DNA of 64,000 bases from Geomonas anaerohicana. GTDB lineage: Bacteria; Desulfobacterota; Desulfuromonadia; Geobacterales; Geobacteraceae. The notes beneath the pieces were generated by a model. That model did no database searches, was not told the DNA's origin, and saw nothing but the letters and a program-made list of their open reading frames with translations. The translations under genes were made by a program, and so were the position numbers. Positions within the stretch are counted from its first letter, which is position 1. Every line of letters begins with the position of its first letter. Location: NCBI RefSeq assembly GCF_016458305.1, contig NZ_JAEMHL010000003.1, forward strand, positions 310,001 through 374,000. Reading direction: 5' to 3'. This document shows positions 51,123 through 60,215 of this stretch, in pieces.

Positions 51123-52101
51123 GATGACCTACCGTGACGCCATCAACCTGGCGCTTAAGGAAGAGATGCGGCGCGACAAGACCGTGGTTACCTACGGCGA
51201 GGACGTGGCGCTGTACGAGGGGGCCTTCAAGGTGACCCGGGGGCTCCTGTCGGAGTTCGGGGAGTTGCGCGTGCGCGACTGCCCCATTTCCGAGAATACG
51301 ATCGTCGGGGTCGCCGTCGGCGCAGCGATGGCAGGCGTCCGCCCGGTGGCGGAGCTGATGACGGTGAACTTCGCCCTGCTCGCCATGGACCAGATCGTGA
51401 ACCACATGGCCAAGGTGCGCTACATGTTTGGCGGCCAGACCAAGGTCCCCATGGTGATCCGGATGCCGGGAGGCGGGGGAAGCCAGCTGGGCGCCCAGCA
51501 CTCGCAGAGCCTGGAGAGCTACTTCATGCACTGCCCCGGCATGCTGGTCGCCTATCCGGCGACGCCGGCCGATGCCAAGGGGTTGCTGAAGACCTCGATC
51601 CGCGACGACAACCCGGTTATCTTCCTGGAGCACGAGCTGCTCTACAACAGCAAGGGAGAAGTCCCGGAAGACCCGGAGTTCCTGGTACCCTTCGGCAAGG
51701 CCGCCGTGATGAGTGAGGGGGAGCAGGTGACCCTCGTGGGCTACGGACGGATGGCCATCCTTGCCCTGCAGGCCGCGCGGCAGCTGGAAAAGGAAGGGAT
51801 CTCCTGCGAGGTGATCGACCTGCGCACGCTGGTCCCCCTGGACATGGAGACCGTGCTCGCCTCGGTGCGTAAGACCGGGCGGGCCATGGTCATCGAGGAA
51901 TGCTGGAAAAGCGCCGGGCTGGGCGGGGACATCGCCTCCCGCATCTACGAGGGGTGCTTCGACACGCTGCTCGCGCCGGTGCGCCGCATATCCGGGCTCG
52001 ATGTGCCGATGCCCTATTCGCGCAAGATCGAAAAGCTCTGCATCCCGCAGCTGGAGGGGATCGTGCAGGGCGTACATGACCTTCTTAACGAACCGTACTG
52101 A
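51115..52101 (+). CDS. pdhB: 2-oxoacid dehydrogenase E1 component, beta subunit
   Basis: 328-aa transketolase-like beta subunit. Typical features: TYRDAINLALKEEMRRDKTVVTYGEDVALYEGAF, GVAVGAAMAGVRPVAELM, QGGG-like RMPGGGGSQLGAQHSQSLESYF, and VIEECWKSAGLGGDIASRI. ATG at 51115 with GGGAGGAT upstream overlaps the E1alpha end by eight bases. Forms the E1 heterotetramer with the alpha subunit. Confidence 0.92.
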   Translation: MSEMTYRDAINLALKEEMRRDKTVVTYGEDVALYEGAFKVTRGLLSEFGELRVRDCPISENTIVGVAVGAAMAGVRPVAELMTVNFALLAMDQIVNHMAKVRYMFGGQTKVPMVIRMPGGGGSQLGAQHSQSLESYFMHCPGMLVAYPATPADAKGLLKTSIRDDNPVIFLEHELLYNSKGEVPEDPEFLVPFGKAAVMSEGEQVTLVGYGRMAILALQAARQLEKEGISCEVIDLRTLVPLDMETVLASVRKTGRAMVIEECWKSAGLGGDIASRIYEGCFDTLLAPVRRISGLDVPMPYSRKIEKLCIPQLEGIVQGVHDLLNEPY

Positions 52102-52110
52102 GGAGCCGCT

Positions 52111-53634
52111 ATGAACGAGATCGTCATGCCTAAACTCTCCGATACCATGACCGAGGGGAGACTGGTCAGCTGGAAGAAGCGGGTAGGGGACGAGGTGCGC
52201 CGCGGCGAGGTGATCGCCGAGGTGGAAACCGACAAGGCGAACATGGAACTCGAGGCCTTCGTGCCCGGAGTGATGCTGGAGATCAAGGTGCAGGCCGGGG
52301 AAATGGTGCAGGTGGGGACGGTTATCGCCGTGGTCGGCAAGGCCGGCGAAAAGGGAGGCGGTGCGTCCCCTGCCGAAACCGCTCAGCCGGAGCCGGAAGC
52401 CGCGCAGCCTGAGGCAGCCCCCCAGGCGCAAGGCGAGACGCTGGACACCGTGCAGGGGCAGGGAACGGAGGCGCCCACGGCGGCTTCGGCGCAGGGCTCC
52501 CAGGATGGCCAGGGGGGTGCAGCACCGACGGCGGAGCCGGCCCGGGCGGAGGACCTTGCCGTCCAGGAGGGGGAACACCAGGCTCCGGCTGCTCCGCCTG
52601 TACCGGGAGAGGACACGACACAGCCGGCAGCCGAATCCCCGGGCACTCCTACGCAATACATACAGACGAGGGCACCCTCGCCCGGCGGTCCCGCCCCGGA
52701 ATTGGGCGCCCCCGGAAGAGAGCGGGCCGCACCGGTGGTCCGCCGCCGCGCCCGGGAACTCGGCATCGATCTGGCACAGGTACGGGGCACCGGTCCTGAT
52801 GGGCGCATCCTGCTCCAGGACCTGGAGGGGGAGGGGGGGAAACCTTCACAACCTGCCGAGGCCACGGCTGCGGCCCCGCTCCAGGCACAGGCACAGGCAC
52901 AGGCACAGCCCCAGGTCGTGGCACCGCCGGCAGAGGCCAGGGCGCAGGGGCCGAGGCTGGTGCAGGAGGTAAAGGCGATGTCCCGACTCAGGGCGGCCGT
53001 AGCCAAGACCGTTGCGGAGTCCTGGGCACATATACCGCACTTCACCGTGACCATGGATATTGCCATGGACGAGGCGGAATCGGTGCGGCGCCAGTTGAAG
53101 CAGGGGGGGATTCGGGTCACGGTGAACGACATCATCGTCAAGGCCGTCGCACTCGCTTTGATCCGCTTCCCGCAACTCAACGCCAGCTTCGCTCAGGATG
53201 GGCTGCAGTTTCACGGGGAAGTGAACGTCAGCGTGGCGGTGGGCGTGCCGGAAGGTGTGCTCATGCCGGTGATTCACGGCTGCCAGGATCTTTCCCTGGC
53301 GGCTATCGCCCAGGAGGCCGACCGGTTGGTGCAGCGGGCGAGATCAGGCGCCCTGGCCGAACAGGAGATGGGCGGCGGGACCTTCTCCGTCTCCAACCTG
53401 GGCATGTTCCAGGTGAGCAGCTTCAGCGCCGTCATTCCCCCCTCCCAGGCCAGCGTGCTCGCGGTTGGGGCGGTGGTGGACGTCCCGGTGTTGCGCTCGG
53501 GCGTGCTGGCCAACGCCAAGATGATGAAGGTGACCCTTTCCGCCGACCACCGCGTGGTCGACGGTGCCTATGCCGCCCAATTCCTGGTCGAACTGCGGGA
53601 CGTGCTGGAGAATCCGGTGCGCCTGCTCATGTAA
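52111..53634 (+). CDS. pdhC: 2-oxoacid dehydrogenase E2 component (dihydrolipoamide acyltransferase)
   Basis: 507-aa E2 with a single N-terminal lipoyl domain (lipoyl-lysine K42 in VETDKANME), a very long Ala/Pro/Gln/Glu-rich linker (about 85-205), a peripheral-subunit-binding domain near 210-240 (VVRRRARELGIDLAQVRGTGPDGRILLQDLE), a second short hinge with QAQAQAQAQPQ, and the catalytic acyltransferase domain with the active-site SADHRVVDGA near residue 480. No E3 (dihydrolipoamide dehydrogenase) gene follows, so E3 must be encoded elsewhere. Terminator downstream. Confidence 0.92.
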   Translation: MNEIVMPKLSDTMTEGRLVSWKKRVGDEVRRGEVIAEVETDKANMELEAFVPGVMLEIKVQAGEMVQVGTVIAVVGKAGEKGGGASPAETAQPEPEAAQPEAAPQAQGETLDTVQGQGTEAPTAASAQGSQDGQGGAAPTAEPARAEDLAVQEGEHQAPAAPPVPGEDTTQPAAESPGTPTQYIQTRAPSPGGPAPELGAPGRERAAPVVRRRARELGIDLAQVRGTGPDGRILLQDLEGEGGKPSQPAEATAAAPLQAQAQAQAQPQVVAPPAEARAQGPRLVQEVKAMSRLRAAVAKTVAESWAHIPHFTVTMDIAMDEAESVRRQLKQGGIRVTVNDIIVKAVALALIRFPQLNASFAQDGLQFHGEVNVSVAVGVPEGVLMPVIHGCQDLSLAAIAQEADRLVQRARSGALAEQEMGGGTFSVSNLGMFQVSSFSAVIPPSQASVLAVGAVVDVPVLRSGVLANAKMMKVTLSADHRVVDGAYAAQFLVELRDVLENPVRLLM

Positions 53635-53640
53635 CCGAAA

Positions 53641-53680
53641 AGGGGCAGGCCTGCGGCCTGCCCCTCGTCCCTTTCTCCCA
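53641..53680 (+). terminator. hairpin terminator of the 2-oxoacid dehydrogenase operon
   Basis: Perfect stem AGGGGCAGGCC-tgc-GGCCTGCCCCT, then CGTCCCTTTCTC. The T-tract is broken. The following bases to about 53735 are strikingly pyrimidine-rich on this strand. Confidence 0.6.
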
Positions 53681-53830
53681 CCGCAGCTCCCCGTCCCATT
53701 CCCCCCCGCATGTTCGTACCTCATCCCTGCCTTTTATACCTGCAGTCTCACTCCGGGCACTGCCCATACTTCAGGCGCGGCACCTGTCCCACGCCCCGCC
53801 GTAGCCGTCCCGTTTTTTTCATTATGACGC

Positions 53831-53857
53831 TAAAGAATGGTTCCCATGAGCCGATAG
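53831..53857 (+). promoter_or_regulatory. sigma28 (FliA)-type promoter
   Basis: TAAA (53831-53834), 15-base spacer, GCCGATAG (53850-53857): an almost exact match to the TAAA-N15-GCCGATAA flagellar/chemotaxis consensus, 80 bases before the receiver-domain gene. Confidence 0.75.
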
Positions 53858-53938
53858 GAACAAGTGCTGCTGGGCGAAAAGACTCCCGAAGGGAAGTGCC
53901 TGCCGGCAGGAACACACACCAAGAACTGGGGGAGAGCT

Positions 53939-54334
53939 ATGAAGTGCTTGATAGTAGATGACGAGGCTTTTTGCCGTGACTTTGTCGCCACCTTGCTCAG
54001 CGCGACGGCGGACTGTCACCAAGCCACCAGCGGCATGGAGGCTCTCGAAAAATACAACGCCGCCCTGGCGAGCGACGAACCGTTCGACCTCGTGATCATG
54101 GACATCATGATGCCCGGGATGAGCGGCCATGACGCGGCCAAGGCGATCAGGCATATCGAGAAGGAACAGAAACCGGCCAAGCGCGTTAACATCGTCATGT
54201 TGACCGCGTTGAACTCCTCGAACGACGCCATGGAGTCCTTCTGCAACGCGCAGTCGGCGGCCTACCTGGTGAAGCCGGTTTCCAAAGAGGGGCTTTTCAA
54301 CGTGCTGTCCAAGCTCGGCTTGATGAAACGCTGA
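53939..54334 (+). CDS. single-domain response regulator
   Basis: 131-aa stand-alone receiver. Acidic pocket DDE at residues 7-9, phosphoacceptor Asp55 in VIMDIMMPGMSG, T in MLTAL, and Lys in LVKPVS. No output domain, as in CheY-type or relay proteins. ATG at 53939 has GGGGGAGAG upstream; earlier in-frame codons lack a site. The sigma28-type promoter before it and the adjacent chemoreceptor suggest a motility or chemotaxis role. Confidence 0.9.
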   Translation: MKCLIVDDEAFCRDFVATLLSATADCHQATSGMEALEKYNAALASDEPFDLVIMDIMMPGMSGHDAAKAIRHIEKEQKPAKRVNIVMLTALNSSNDAMESFCNAQSAAYLVKPVSKEGLFNVLSKLGLMKR

Positions 54335-54385
54335 AAGTTTTCGGGCGGGGCTGCCGTTCCCTGAAGGGAGCTCCGCCCGTTCCAC

Positions 54386-56005
54386 CTAGGCCACCTTGAA
54401 CTGGGTCACCAGCGTGCCCAGGTCGTCCGACAGGCTGGCGAGCTCTGCAGCGGCTGTCGACGAATCCTGGGACCCCTGGACGGTGAGCTGCACCACCTCC
54501 GAAATCCTGGTGATGTTGCCGGTTATCTCACTGATGGTGGCCGTCTGCTCCTCCGCAGCGGTGGCGATCTGGTTTACCTGCATGCTGACCGCGTTGATCT
54601 GGTCCAGGATCTCCTGCAGAGCTGCCCCGGACTTCGCCGCTTCCTCCGTCCCCTGCTGCACCTCGCGCACACCTTCCTCCATCGCCAGCACCGCCCCCTT
54701 CGTTTCTCCCTGGATCGCCTTGATCATTTCGCCGATCTCTCTGGTCGCCTTCGTGGTGCGTTCAGCGAGGGCGCGCACCTCGTCGGCAACGACCGCGAAA
54801 CCGCGCCCCTGTTCCCCGGCACGAGCCGCTTCGATGGCGGCGTTCAGCGCCAGCAGGTTGGTCTGGTCGGCGATGTCCTCTATGGTTCCCACGATGGCGC
54901 CGATCTGGTCCGAGCGTTCCCCGAGGCTTTCCACGGTACGGGAGGTTGCGTTGACCCGGTCGGCGATCCTGTTCATTACCTCGACGGTTTGTGCCACTAC
55001 CTGTGCCCCCGTCTCCGCTGCGCTGCTGGCCTGCTTGGAATTTCGGGCGGCTTCGTGGCAGTTGAGCGCGATCTCGTTGGACGTGGCCGACATCTGTTCG
55101 CTTGCCGTCGCGACGGTCTGGGCTTGGCAGGCGACCTGTTCCGCTCCGCTTGCCATCTGCTCGGCACTGCGCTGCAGCAGGCTCGACGATGCGGCTATGC
55201 CGCAGGAGATGTCACCGGTTCGCCTCACCATGTCACGCAGGTGCTGCACCATGGTGCCGATGGCAGCCATGAGCCGACCCGTCTCCGCAGAATCGTCACC
55301 CTCGATCTCAGCGGTGAGGTCGCGTTGGGCGATGCGCCCGGCGGTAACGACAGCAACGTGGAGCGGCCCGGATATGCACCTGTCCAGCCACAGTGCCGCG
55401 ACAAAGGCGCTGCCGATCGCGACCAGCAGCAGGGCGAGGATGGCAAGCCTAGCGCCGCGAACGCTTGGCGGAGTCTGGGCCTGCACCACGCCGCTGTCGG
55501 CGCTGGCGGCACCCAGTTGACGCAAGGCGTCCTGGATTTCCCCTCGCCGCACCTTGAGGTCTCGCAAACCCTGGAGTGCCAGGTCCTTGTCCCCCAGGTT
55601 GATGAGCTGCAAGGACCTGCTGCGGGCCGCTTGGGCTGCGGCAACCTTGGTCGACAGAGCGAGGATCAGGGACTTTTCCTTGTCGGTGACCGACGCAGAC
55701 TTTAGTTGATCCACCTTTTCCGAAACGGCTTTTTCGGTCGCCGCTATCGCATTCAACTCCGGTCTGGCCCCCGCGATACCCCCCGTTGCCAGCGCCTCCG
55801 CCAGGCGCTGTGCGGCGCCGGCGTTTGCCGCACCCATCTCGGCGATGGCTCGCATCTGCGCGACCTGCCGGCCTGCCTGGCTTTGCGCGCCGGCGGCCGC
55901 GGCACTGATGCCGTACAACGCGGTGATTGCAAGGAGGACCGACACCACGCAGCTGATGCCGAAGCCGACGAAAAGTTTCGACCTGAGGTTCAAGTTGGTG
56001 CGCAT
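54386..56005 (-). CDS. methyl-accepting chemotaxis protein
   Basis: 539-aa chemoreceptor. An N-terminal membrane helix ([22 protein letters not shown]) precedes a periplasmic helical bundle to about residue 190, a second membrane helix ([20 protein letters not shown]), a HAMP-like segment, and the cytoplasmic signalling hairpin with the conserved tip [45 protein letters not shown] at 56005 has GGGAGG upstream. Ligand unknown. Convergent with the single receiver gene. Confidence 0.93.
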   Translation of the reverse strand: MRTNLNLRSKLFVGFGISCVVSVLLAITALYGISAAAAGAQSQAGRQVAQMRAIAEMGAANAGAAQRLAEALATGGIAGARPELNAIAATEKAVSEKVDQLKSASVTDKEKSLILALSTKVAAAQAARSRSLQLINLGDKDLALQGLRDLKVRRGEIQDALRQLGAASADSGVVQAQTPPSVRGARLAILALLLVAIGSAFVAALWLDRCISGPLHVAVVTAGRIAQRDLTAEIEGDDSAETGRLMAAIGTMVQHLRDMVRRTGDISCGIAASSSLLQRSAEQMASGAEQVACQAQTVATASEQMSATSNEIALNCHEAARNSKQASSAAETGAQVVAQTVEVMNRIADRVNATSRTVESLGERSDQIGAIVGTIEDIADQTNLLALNAAIEAARAGEQGRGFAVVADEVRALAERTTKATREIGEMIKAIQGETKGAVLAMEEGVREVQQGTEEAAKSGAALQEILDQINAVSMQVNQIATAAEEQTATISEITGNITRISEVVQLTVQGSQDSSTAAAELASLSDDLGTLVTQFKVA

Positions 56006-56213
56006 CCCGTTCCTCCCTTTGGACCGTGAACTAATGTAGAAAATTAAAACAAATTCACAGTATAGGGTGGGATGTGTACCTGTCAAGGTGACGTGGGGAG
56101 AGTCCGCCGCCAGCTGTCACGGACCGGATTTGTGTCGGTAACAGCGCCAATTGTCTTTGCAGCCGACTCCCCTTGTGTTAGTTTGCGCCAACAGCTACCA
56201 AAAGGAGTGAGTC

Positions 56214-56651
56214 ATGGACCAGGATCTAAAAGAAGCGATTTTCCGGCAGGTTGAGCGCGAACCTTTCGCGCAGGCTTTGAAGATGCAACTGGTAGCGCTC
56301 GATGACGGATTTTCCGCAGTGGAGATGGCCTACGATGCGGATGCGATGAACAACATGTTCGGTCGAGCCCACGGAGGGGCGATTTTTTCCCTCATCGACG
56401 AGGCCTTCGAGACCGTCTGTCAGACGGTCGGCAGCGTCACCGTTGCTCTCAACGTTTCGGTGAACTACGTGGCCAGTCCCGAGGTCGGAGCGAGGCTCAG
56501 GGCTGAGGCGCGCGAGGTGAACAGCACCAGGAAGACCGCCAGCTATGACATAAAGGTTCATGACCAGGATGGCACGCTCATAGCGGTCTGCCAGGCGCTG
56601 GCATACCGGACCGGGAAGCCGCTCCCTTTCCTCTCAGAGGTTCAGGCGTAG
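56214..56651 (+). CDS. hotdog-fold thioesterase, PaaI-like
   Basis: 145-aa acyl-CoA thioesterase family protein. The hotdog catalytic helix region reads MNNMFGRAHGGAIFSLIDEAFETVCQT, with the HGG motif and acidic residue of PaaI-type enzymes, followed by VALNVSVNYVASPEVGARLRAEAREV. Probably tetrameric and active on a phenylacetyl-CoA-like or other acyl-CoA substrate; the true substrate is unknown. AAAGGAG ribosome binding site upstream. Divergent from the chemoreceptor gene. Confidence 0.88.
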   Translation: MDQDLKEAIFRQVEREPFAQALKMQLVALDDGFSAVEMAYDADAMNNMFGRAHGGAIFSLIDEAFETVCQTVGSVTVALNVSVNYVASPEVGARLRAEAREVNSTRKTASYDIKVHDQDGTLIAVCQALAYRTGKPLPFLSEVQA

Positions 56652-56824
56652 CCGGAGAAGTACTTTCCACACCCAGCTGATAGTGACAGGGGATCTGCGA
56701 CGGAGTTATAATGGTCGTGATCCGGCTCGCAGTGAGGTCATCGCCAGGCATAGCAGGTTTTACTGCCGGGATGATGTAACAAGCGCGAGCTGAAGAGGGA
56801 ACCTGAAATGGTTGGGGAGGAGTT

Positions 56825-57247
56825 ATGAAACGGACTTTTCTGATCCTCGTTGCGCTTTTGTCTATCGGCCTTAGTGGTCACAACGCTACTGCAGGAGTAA
56901 ACCTCAGCATCAATATCGGTCCGCCGGTAGTTTTGGGCGCTCCGTCGGCCATGGTCATGGTGCCGGGGACCACCGTTTACTTCGCGCCCGGTTTTGAAGC
57001 CGACATCTTCTTCTACGGCGGCTATTGGTGGTCGCCGCGCGGCGACCGCTGGTATCGGGCCGGCGACTACGACGGGCCGTGGCGCATGGTGTCCCGCAGT
57101 TCGGTCCCGCGCCCGGTGTATCGGGTGCCGAGGGAGTACCGCGAGATGTACGGTAAGGAACGCCACATCCCCTATGGTCAGTGGAAAAAGGAACGAGGTG
57201 GGCACGGCAACGGCGGCGGACGCGGTCATGGTCGCGGCCACGACTAA
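56825..57247 (+). CDS. exported hypothetical protein, YXWGXW-like
   Basis: 140-aa protein with a signal peptide (MKRTFLILVALLSIGLSGHNATA). The mature part has a Pro/Val-rich stretch (GPPVVLGAPSAMVMVPGTTVYFAPGF) and an aromatic region (DIFFYGGYWWSPRGDRWYRAGDYDGPWRMV), seen in many small periplasmic or surface proteins of Geobacter relatives, then a basic Gly/His-rich tail (RGGHGNGGGRGHGRGHD). Function unknown. ATG at 56825 follows GGGGAGGAGTT. Confidence 0.82.
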   Translation: MKRTFLILVALLSIGLSGHNATAGVNLSINIGPPVVLGAPSAMVMVPGTTVYFAPGFEADIFFYGGYWWSPRGDRWYRAGDYDGPWRMVSRSSVPRPVYRVPREYREMYGKERHIPYGQWKKERGGHGNGGGRGHGRGHD

Positions 57248-57250
57248 CTG

Positions 57251-58204
57251 TCAACCGGACTGGCCGATGGCCAGCCACCAGGCGTAGAGCACCACCGAGG
57301 CGCTGGCCAGCGCGAGCAGGGCGTTGGCCAGCCGTCCCGGCCTGCCCAGGTAACCCACCAGCAGTTCAGCGACAAACCCCAACAGACAGCCGAACATGAA
57401 GCCGAACAGGTGCGCGCCCAGGTCGGTCCTTTCTCCCTCCGTGCCCAGCAGCACCAAAAGCGACAGCGCTGCGGCGATGGGGAGCGGCCACCTCCTGCGC
57501 AGGTGGTGCCGGTAGCGCATCATGGTGAGGGCTCCCAGGATGCCGACGGCGCCGAAGACCGCCGTTGACGCGCCGACCGAGGTGTGGCTGGGAAGCTGGA
57601 CGTAGGCGTTGGCAAGGTTACCGCAGACACCGGAGGCGAGCAGCAGCGTCCAGGCCAGCCCGGAGCCGAGGTCCCGGCAGAGGTAGACGATGAAGACCCC
57701 GCCGATGGCGAGGTTGCTGATGAGGTGCAGCGCGTCGGCGTGCAGGGTAAGCGCCGTCGCCAGGCGCCACCACTCCCCCTTGAGGATCAGGCCGGCATGG
57801 GCGTTCCCGATGTCGATCCAGTCGACCGGGTAGTGCCCCAAAACCTTCAGGTCCAGGTTGGTCAGGTTGTAAAAGGTGGCCAGCAGGACCAGGATGGAAA
57901 GGGTGGGGAGAGTGTTCTCCTTCATGGGGTGCACCGGCGGCAGGAACGGCGGCCAGTTGCGGTTCTCCTCGACGTAGAGGTTCAGCTCCCGACAGGCGGC
58001 GTCGTAGTTCTCCGGCGCGACCCATACCTGCCACCCCCGCGGTCCCGGTTCCAGTCGGCATTCGATGAAGCGCGACTCCAACACCAGCGCCCACAGGCGG
58101 GCCTGGCGCAGGGACAGCTTGCGCCCCCGCTCCTCCACCCGCCAGACCGGGACGATACGCCAGTCATCCTGCGGCTCTACGCTATGTTCCTGGTCCTCGC
58201 TCAT
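57251..58204 (-). CDS. rhomboid-family intramembrane serine protease
   Basis: 317-aa protein: a soluble N-terminal domain of about 110 residues, then six or more membrane helices with the rhomboid catalytic serine in GASTAVFG and the catalytic histidine in AHLFGFMFG. The HLISNLAIGG segment matches the family HLLxNM motif. Intramembrane serine proteolysis of unknown targets. The start is uncertain: ATG at 58204 and one at 58240 are both possible and neither has a strong ribosome binding site. Its stop abuts the stop of the convergent exported protein gene. Confidence 0.87.
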   Translation of the reverse strand: MSEDQEHSVEPQDDWRIVPVWRVEERGRKLSLRQARLWALVLESRFIECRLEPGPRGWQVWVAPENYDAACRELNLYVEENRNWPPFLPPVHPMKENTLPTLSILVLLATFYNLTNLDLKVLGHYPVDWIDIGNAHAGLILKGEWWRLATALTLHADALHLISNLAIGGVFIVYLCRDLGSGLAWTLLLASGVCGNLANAYVQLPSHTSVGASTAVFGAVGILGALTMMRYRHHLRRRWPLPIAAALSLLVLLGTEGERTDLGAHLFGFMFGCLLGFVAELLVGYLGRPGRLANALLALASASVVLYAWWLAIGQSG

Positions 58205-58610
58205 GCCCGGCAGTATGTCAGATCCTTCCCGCTCCGTCATCAATAAAGGGGATGCTCCACCGCAGGCTTCTTCTCCTGGTCGCTCCATGCTGCCTTTACC
58301 CGCCGCTGGACCGCTGCAAACGGCGGCCCAACCCCCTTTCCTTGACTATTTTTATCCCAGTGCTACAAGAAGCTAGTGCTGACGCACGGTTAAATCAAGG
58401 GGGGGCTGACAGAAAGATTGATCCGAAGGAGAAACCAGGATGCGATCCAGGGTCAGGCTGACTAAAGCGGCGCTCCCGCAAGGGATGCAGCCTCTCGGTG
58501 GACGTTGCGGCACTCCCGGTTGCAGGCACCGTCACCCTTCGCGCAGGTGGCCGATCCGGATGCGCTGGCATCGCAGGCTGATCCGCATCGGCAAGAGGAG
58601 GTACGTCAAC
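58205..58610. other. 406-base gap before the FMN-binding protein gene
   Basis: A possible promoter TTGACT (58342-58347), 16-base spacer, TACAAG (58364-58369) lies here. An in-frame ATG at 58440 with a good AAGGAG site would extend the next protein by 57 Arg-rich residues. The segment also covers the alternative rhomboid start. Nothing else is recognised. Confidence 0.4.
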
Positions 58611-59003
58611 ATGATCAGCGACAAGATCAGGGGACTGGCCGAGCAGGTGGGGCATGCTTTCGTGGCAAGCTGCGATACCGGCGGCCATCCGCATCTCGCT
58701 GCAGGCAGAGGGATCGCCCTGTTCGAGCCCAACCGGCTGGTATTCGAGTCCTGGTTCTGCCCAACCACCATGAGAAACCTGAAGGAAAATCCCCACGTCT
58801 CGGTAGTGGTCGCTGATGATGCCGGAAACGGCTACCAGTTCGTGGGGAAGGTGGAAAAGGCGACCGACACCGCGGTCTTGAACGGATATGCCCCCGAACT
58901 CGAGCCTGCCGGTTTACCGCAGGTGCAATGGAGGCTCGAGATCAGGGTAGAAGGGGTGATGGCTTTTACTGCCGATGCTCATTCGGACCGCCCGCTCGGA
59001 TAG
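58611..59003 (+). CDS. pyridoxamine 5'-phosphate oxidase-like FMN-binding protein
   Basis: 130-aa split-barrel flavin-binding protein (HAFVASCDTGGHPHLAAGRGIALFEPNRLVFESWFCPTTMRNLKENPHVSVVVADDAGNGYQFVGKVE). Members of this group bind FMN or F420 and have varied, often unknown, redox roles; PdxH function is unlikely at this length. ATG at 58611 has GAGGAGG nine bases upstream and begins at the family N-terminus. A second in-frame ATG with its own AAGGAG at 58440 is possible. Confidence 0.82.
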   Translation: MISDKIRGLAEQVGHAFVASCDTGGHPHLAAGRGIALFEPNRLVFESWFCPTTMRNLKENPHVSVVVADDAGNGYQFVGKVEKATDTAVLNGYAPELEPAGLPQVQWRLEIRVEGVMAFTADAHSDRPLG

Positions 59004-59023
59004 GTGGCGGTCCGCTGTCAGTT

Positions 59024-59203
59024 TCACTTCGTTTTGAGGAGCAGTTCTTCCGCCCTGGGCAGGTCTTCCTCCGCTACCTCGATTTCACCGCTTACATCCT
59101 CCTTGGCTCGGCCGGTCACGAAATACTCGACCCCACCCTGTTTCAGCACCGCCTCGACGCGGGCCAACTCGGCTTCGCTCCTGGCATCGTAGAATTTCAC
59201 CAT
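59024..59203 (-). CDS. small DUF2007-like protein
   Basis: 59-aa protein (MVKFYDARSEAELARVEAVL, then KQGGVEYFVTGRAKED and VAEEDLPRAEELLLK), with the pattern of the short DUF2007/putative signal-transducing proteins that resemble P-II-like folds. ATG at 59203 is preceded on the minus strand by CAAGGAGGATGAACC, an excellent ribosome binding site. It lies 29 bases downstream of the DoxX gene on the same strand, probably co-transcribed. Function unknown. Confidence 0.78.
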   Translation of the reverse strand: MVKFYDARSEAELARVEAVLKQGGVEYFVTGRAKEDVSGEIEVAEEDLPRAEELLLKTK

Positions 59204-59232
59204 GGTTCATCCTCCTTGTTCGCTGGTGCGCC

Positions 59233-59742
59233 TCAGAGGTGTGAGGGGGGCTGAACGGTCAGTTCCGCCTCTCGTGCCGCACGCTCGCGGCTGATCCTGC
59301 TGCGCGGGCTTTCCAGGGCGCGGTCGATGGACCAGCGGCCTGCACCGAAGATCATGATGTTCACCGCCACCGTGATGGCGAGAAGCTGGAACTCCACCCC
59401 CGGTGACAGCTGTTTGCCGCTCCACGTGGTCAGGAATCCGTTGCCGTAGTTCAGCACCCCGAATGATGCCAGCATCACCAGGATTACTGCAGCGGCTACG
59501 ATGCGTACGTAGGCTCCCAGCATTAGTGCGATACCTCCGAAGAACTGGGTCATGATGATGAGTACGCCGACTATCTTCGGCATCCCAAGCTGCGTGGTCA
59601 TCACAGCCATAGCCTGCTCAAATCCCAGTCCATAAAACCATCCTAGCAGATTTTGAGCACCATGTAGAAACATCACGAGCCCCAGTCCCACTCTCAGTAC
59701 CGTCCCGCCCCAGCTGTCGTTGGTCAGCAATAACCTTTCCAT
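59233..59742 (-). CDS. DoxX-family membrane protein
   Basis: 169-aa protein with four membrane helices and the DoxX pattern (LRVGLGLVMFLHGAQNLLGWFYGLGFEQ, IMTQFFGGIALMLGAYVRIVAAAVILVMLASF, NYGNGFLTTW). DoxX relatives are membrane proteins of variable and mostly unknown roles, some linked to thiosulfate or redox stress. ATG at 59742 is chosen for the AAAGGAGGAAGG site 5-16 bases upstream. A charged C-terminal tail follows the last helix. Its mRNA probably includes the DUF2007-like gene. Confidence 0.88.
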   Translation of the reverse strand: MERLLLTNDSWGGTVLRVGLGLVMFLHGAQNLLGWFYGLGFEQAMAVMTTQLGMPKIVGVLIIMTQFFGGIALMLGAYVRIVAAAVILVMLASFGVLNYGNGFLTTWSGKQLSPGVEFQLLAITVAVNIMIFGAGRWSIDRALESPRSRISRERAAREAELTVQPPSHL

Positions 59743-60215
59743 TGTCCTTCCTCCTTTTGTCTTGTCGTTGCTCGACGCCATTAGTTCAGCTGCCCGTCGC
59801 TATGTGGCACTCTCCGGAATTTGGCTTAGCAAATTCTAATCACATCCATTGCAAAAGCAAGAGCGTTCCTCACCGCTGACCGGTGGGGCATTTCGCCTTG
59901 CGGGCTACGTCATTTAGCGCAGGACTGGGCCGGATTTCGCGTAAAGGCCGGGTTGCTTGCCGCGGTTGCAGTGGTTTCATGGTTTCACGCGTCTTCACAC
60001 CATCGGCGTCGGATTAATCTCCCGTGCAAGGTGCTCGGAAATGGACAAAGATTTCCCGAGGTTGGCAAGAGAGCCTGGGACTGGAATTTTAATAAAGGCT
60101 TTGCTCCCCCTTAAATGTGCGAAGTTTGCACAATTTGGGCACGCTTTAGGCAGCTAATGTAGTCAAATGCCCACTGGGCGCGGTCAGTACTCGATTGAAT
60201 GCATTGGGGTGTGAA
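59743..60215. other. 473-base intergenic region, no gene recognised
   Basis: Divergent region between DoxX and a single receiver gene. It contains small hairpins (CCTCACCGCTGACCGGTGGGG near 59877-59887 and GTGCGAAGTTTGCAC near 60117-60131) and an AT-rich stretch near 60085-60115. No convincing promoter or gene found. Confidence 0.4.
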
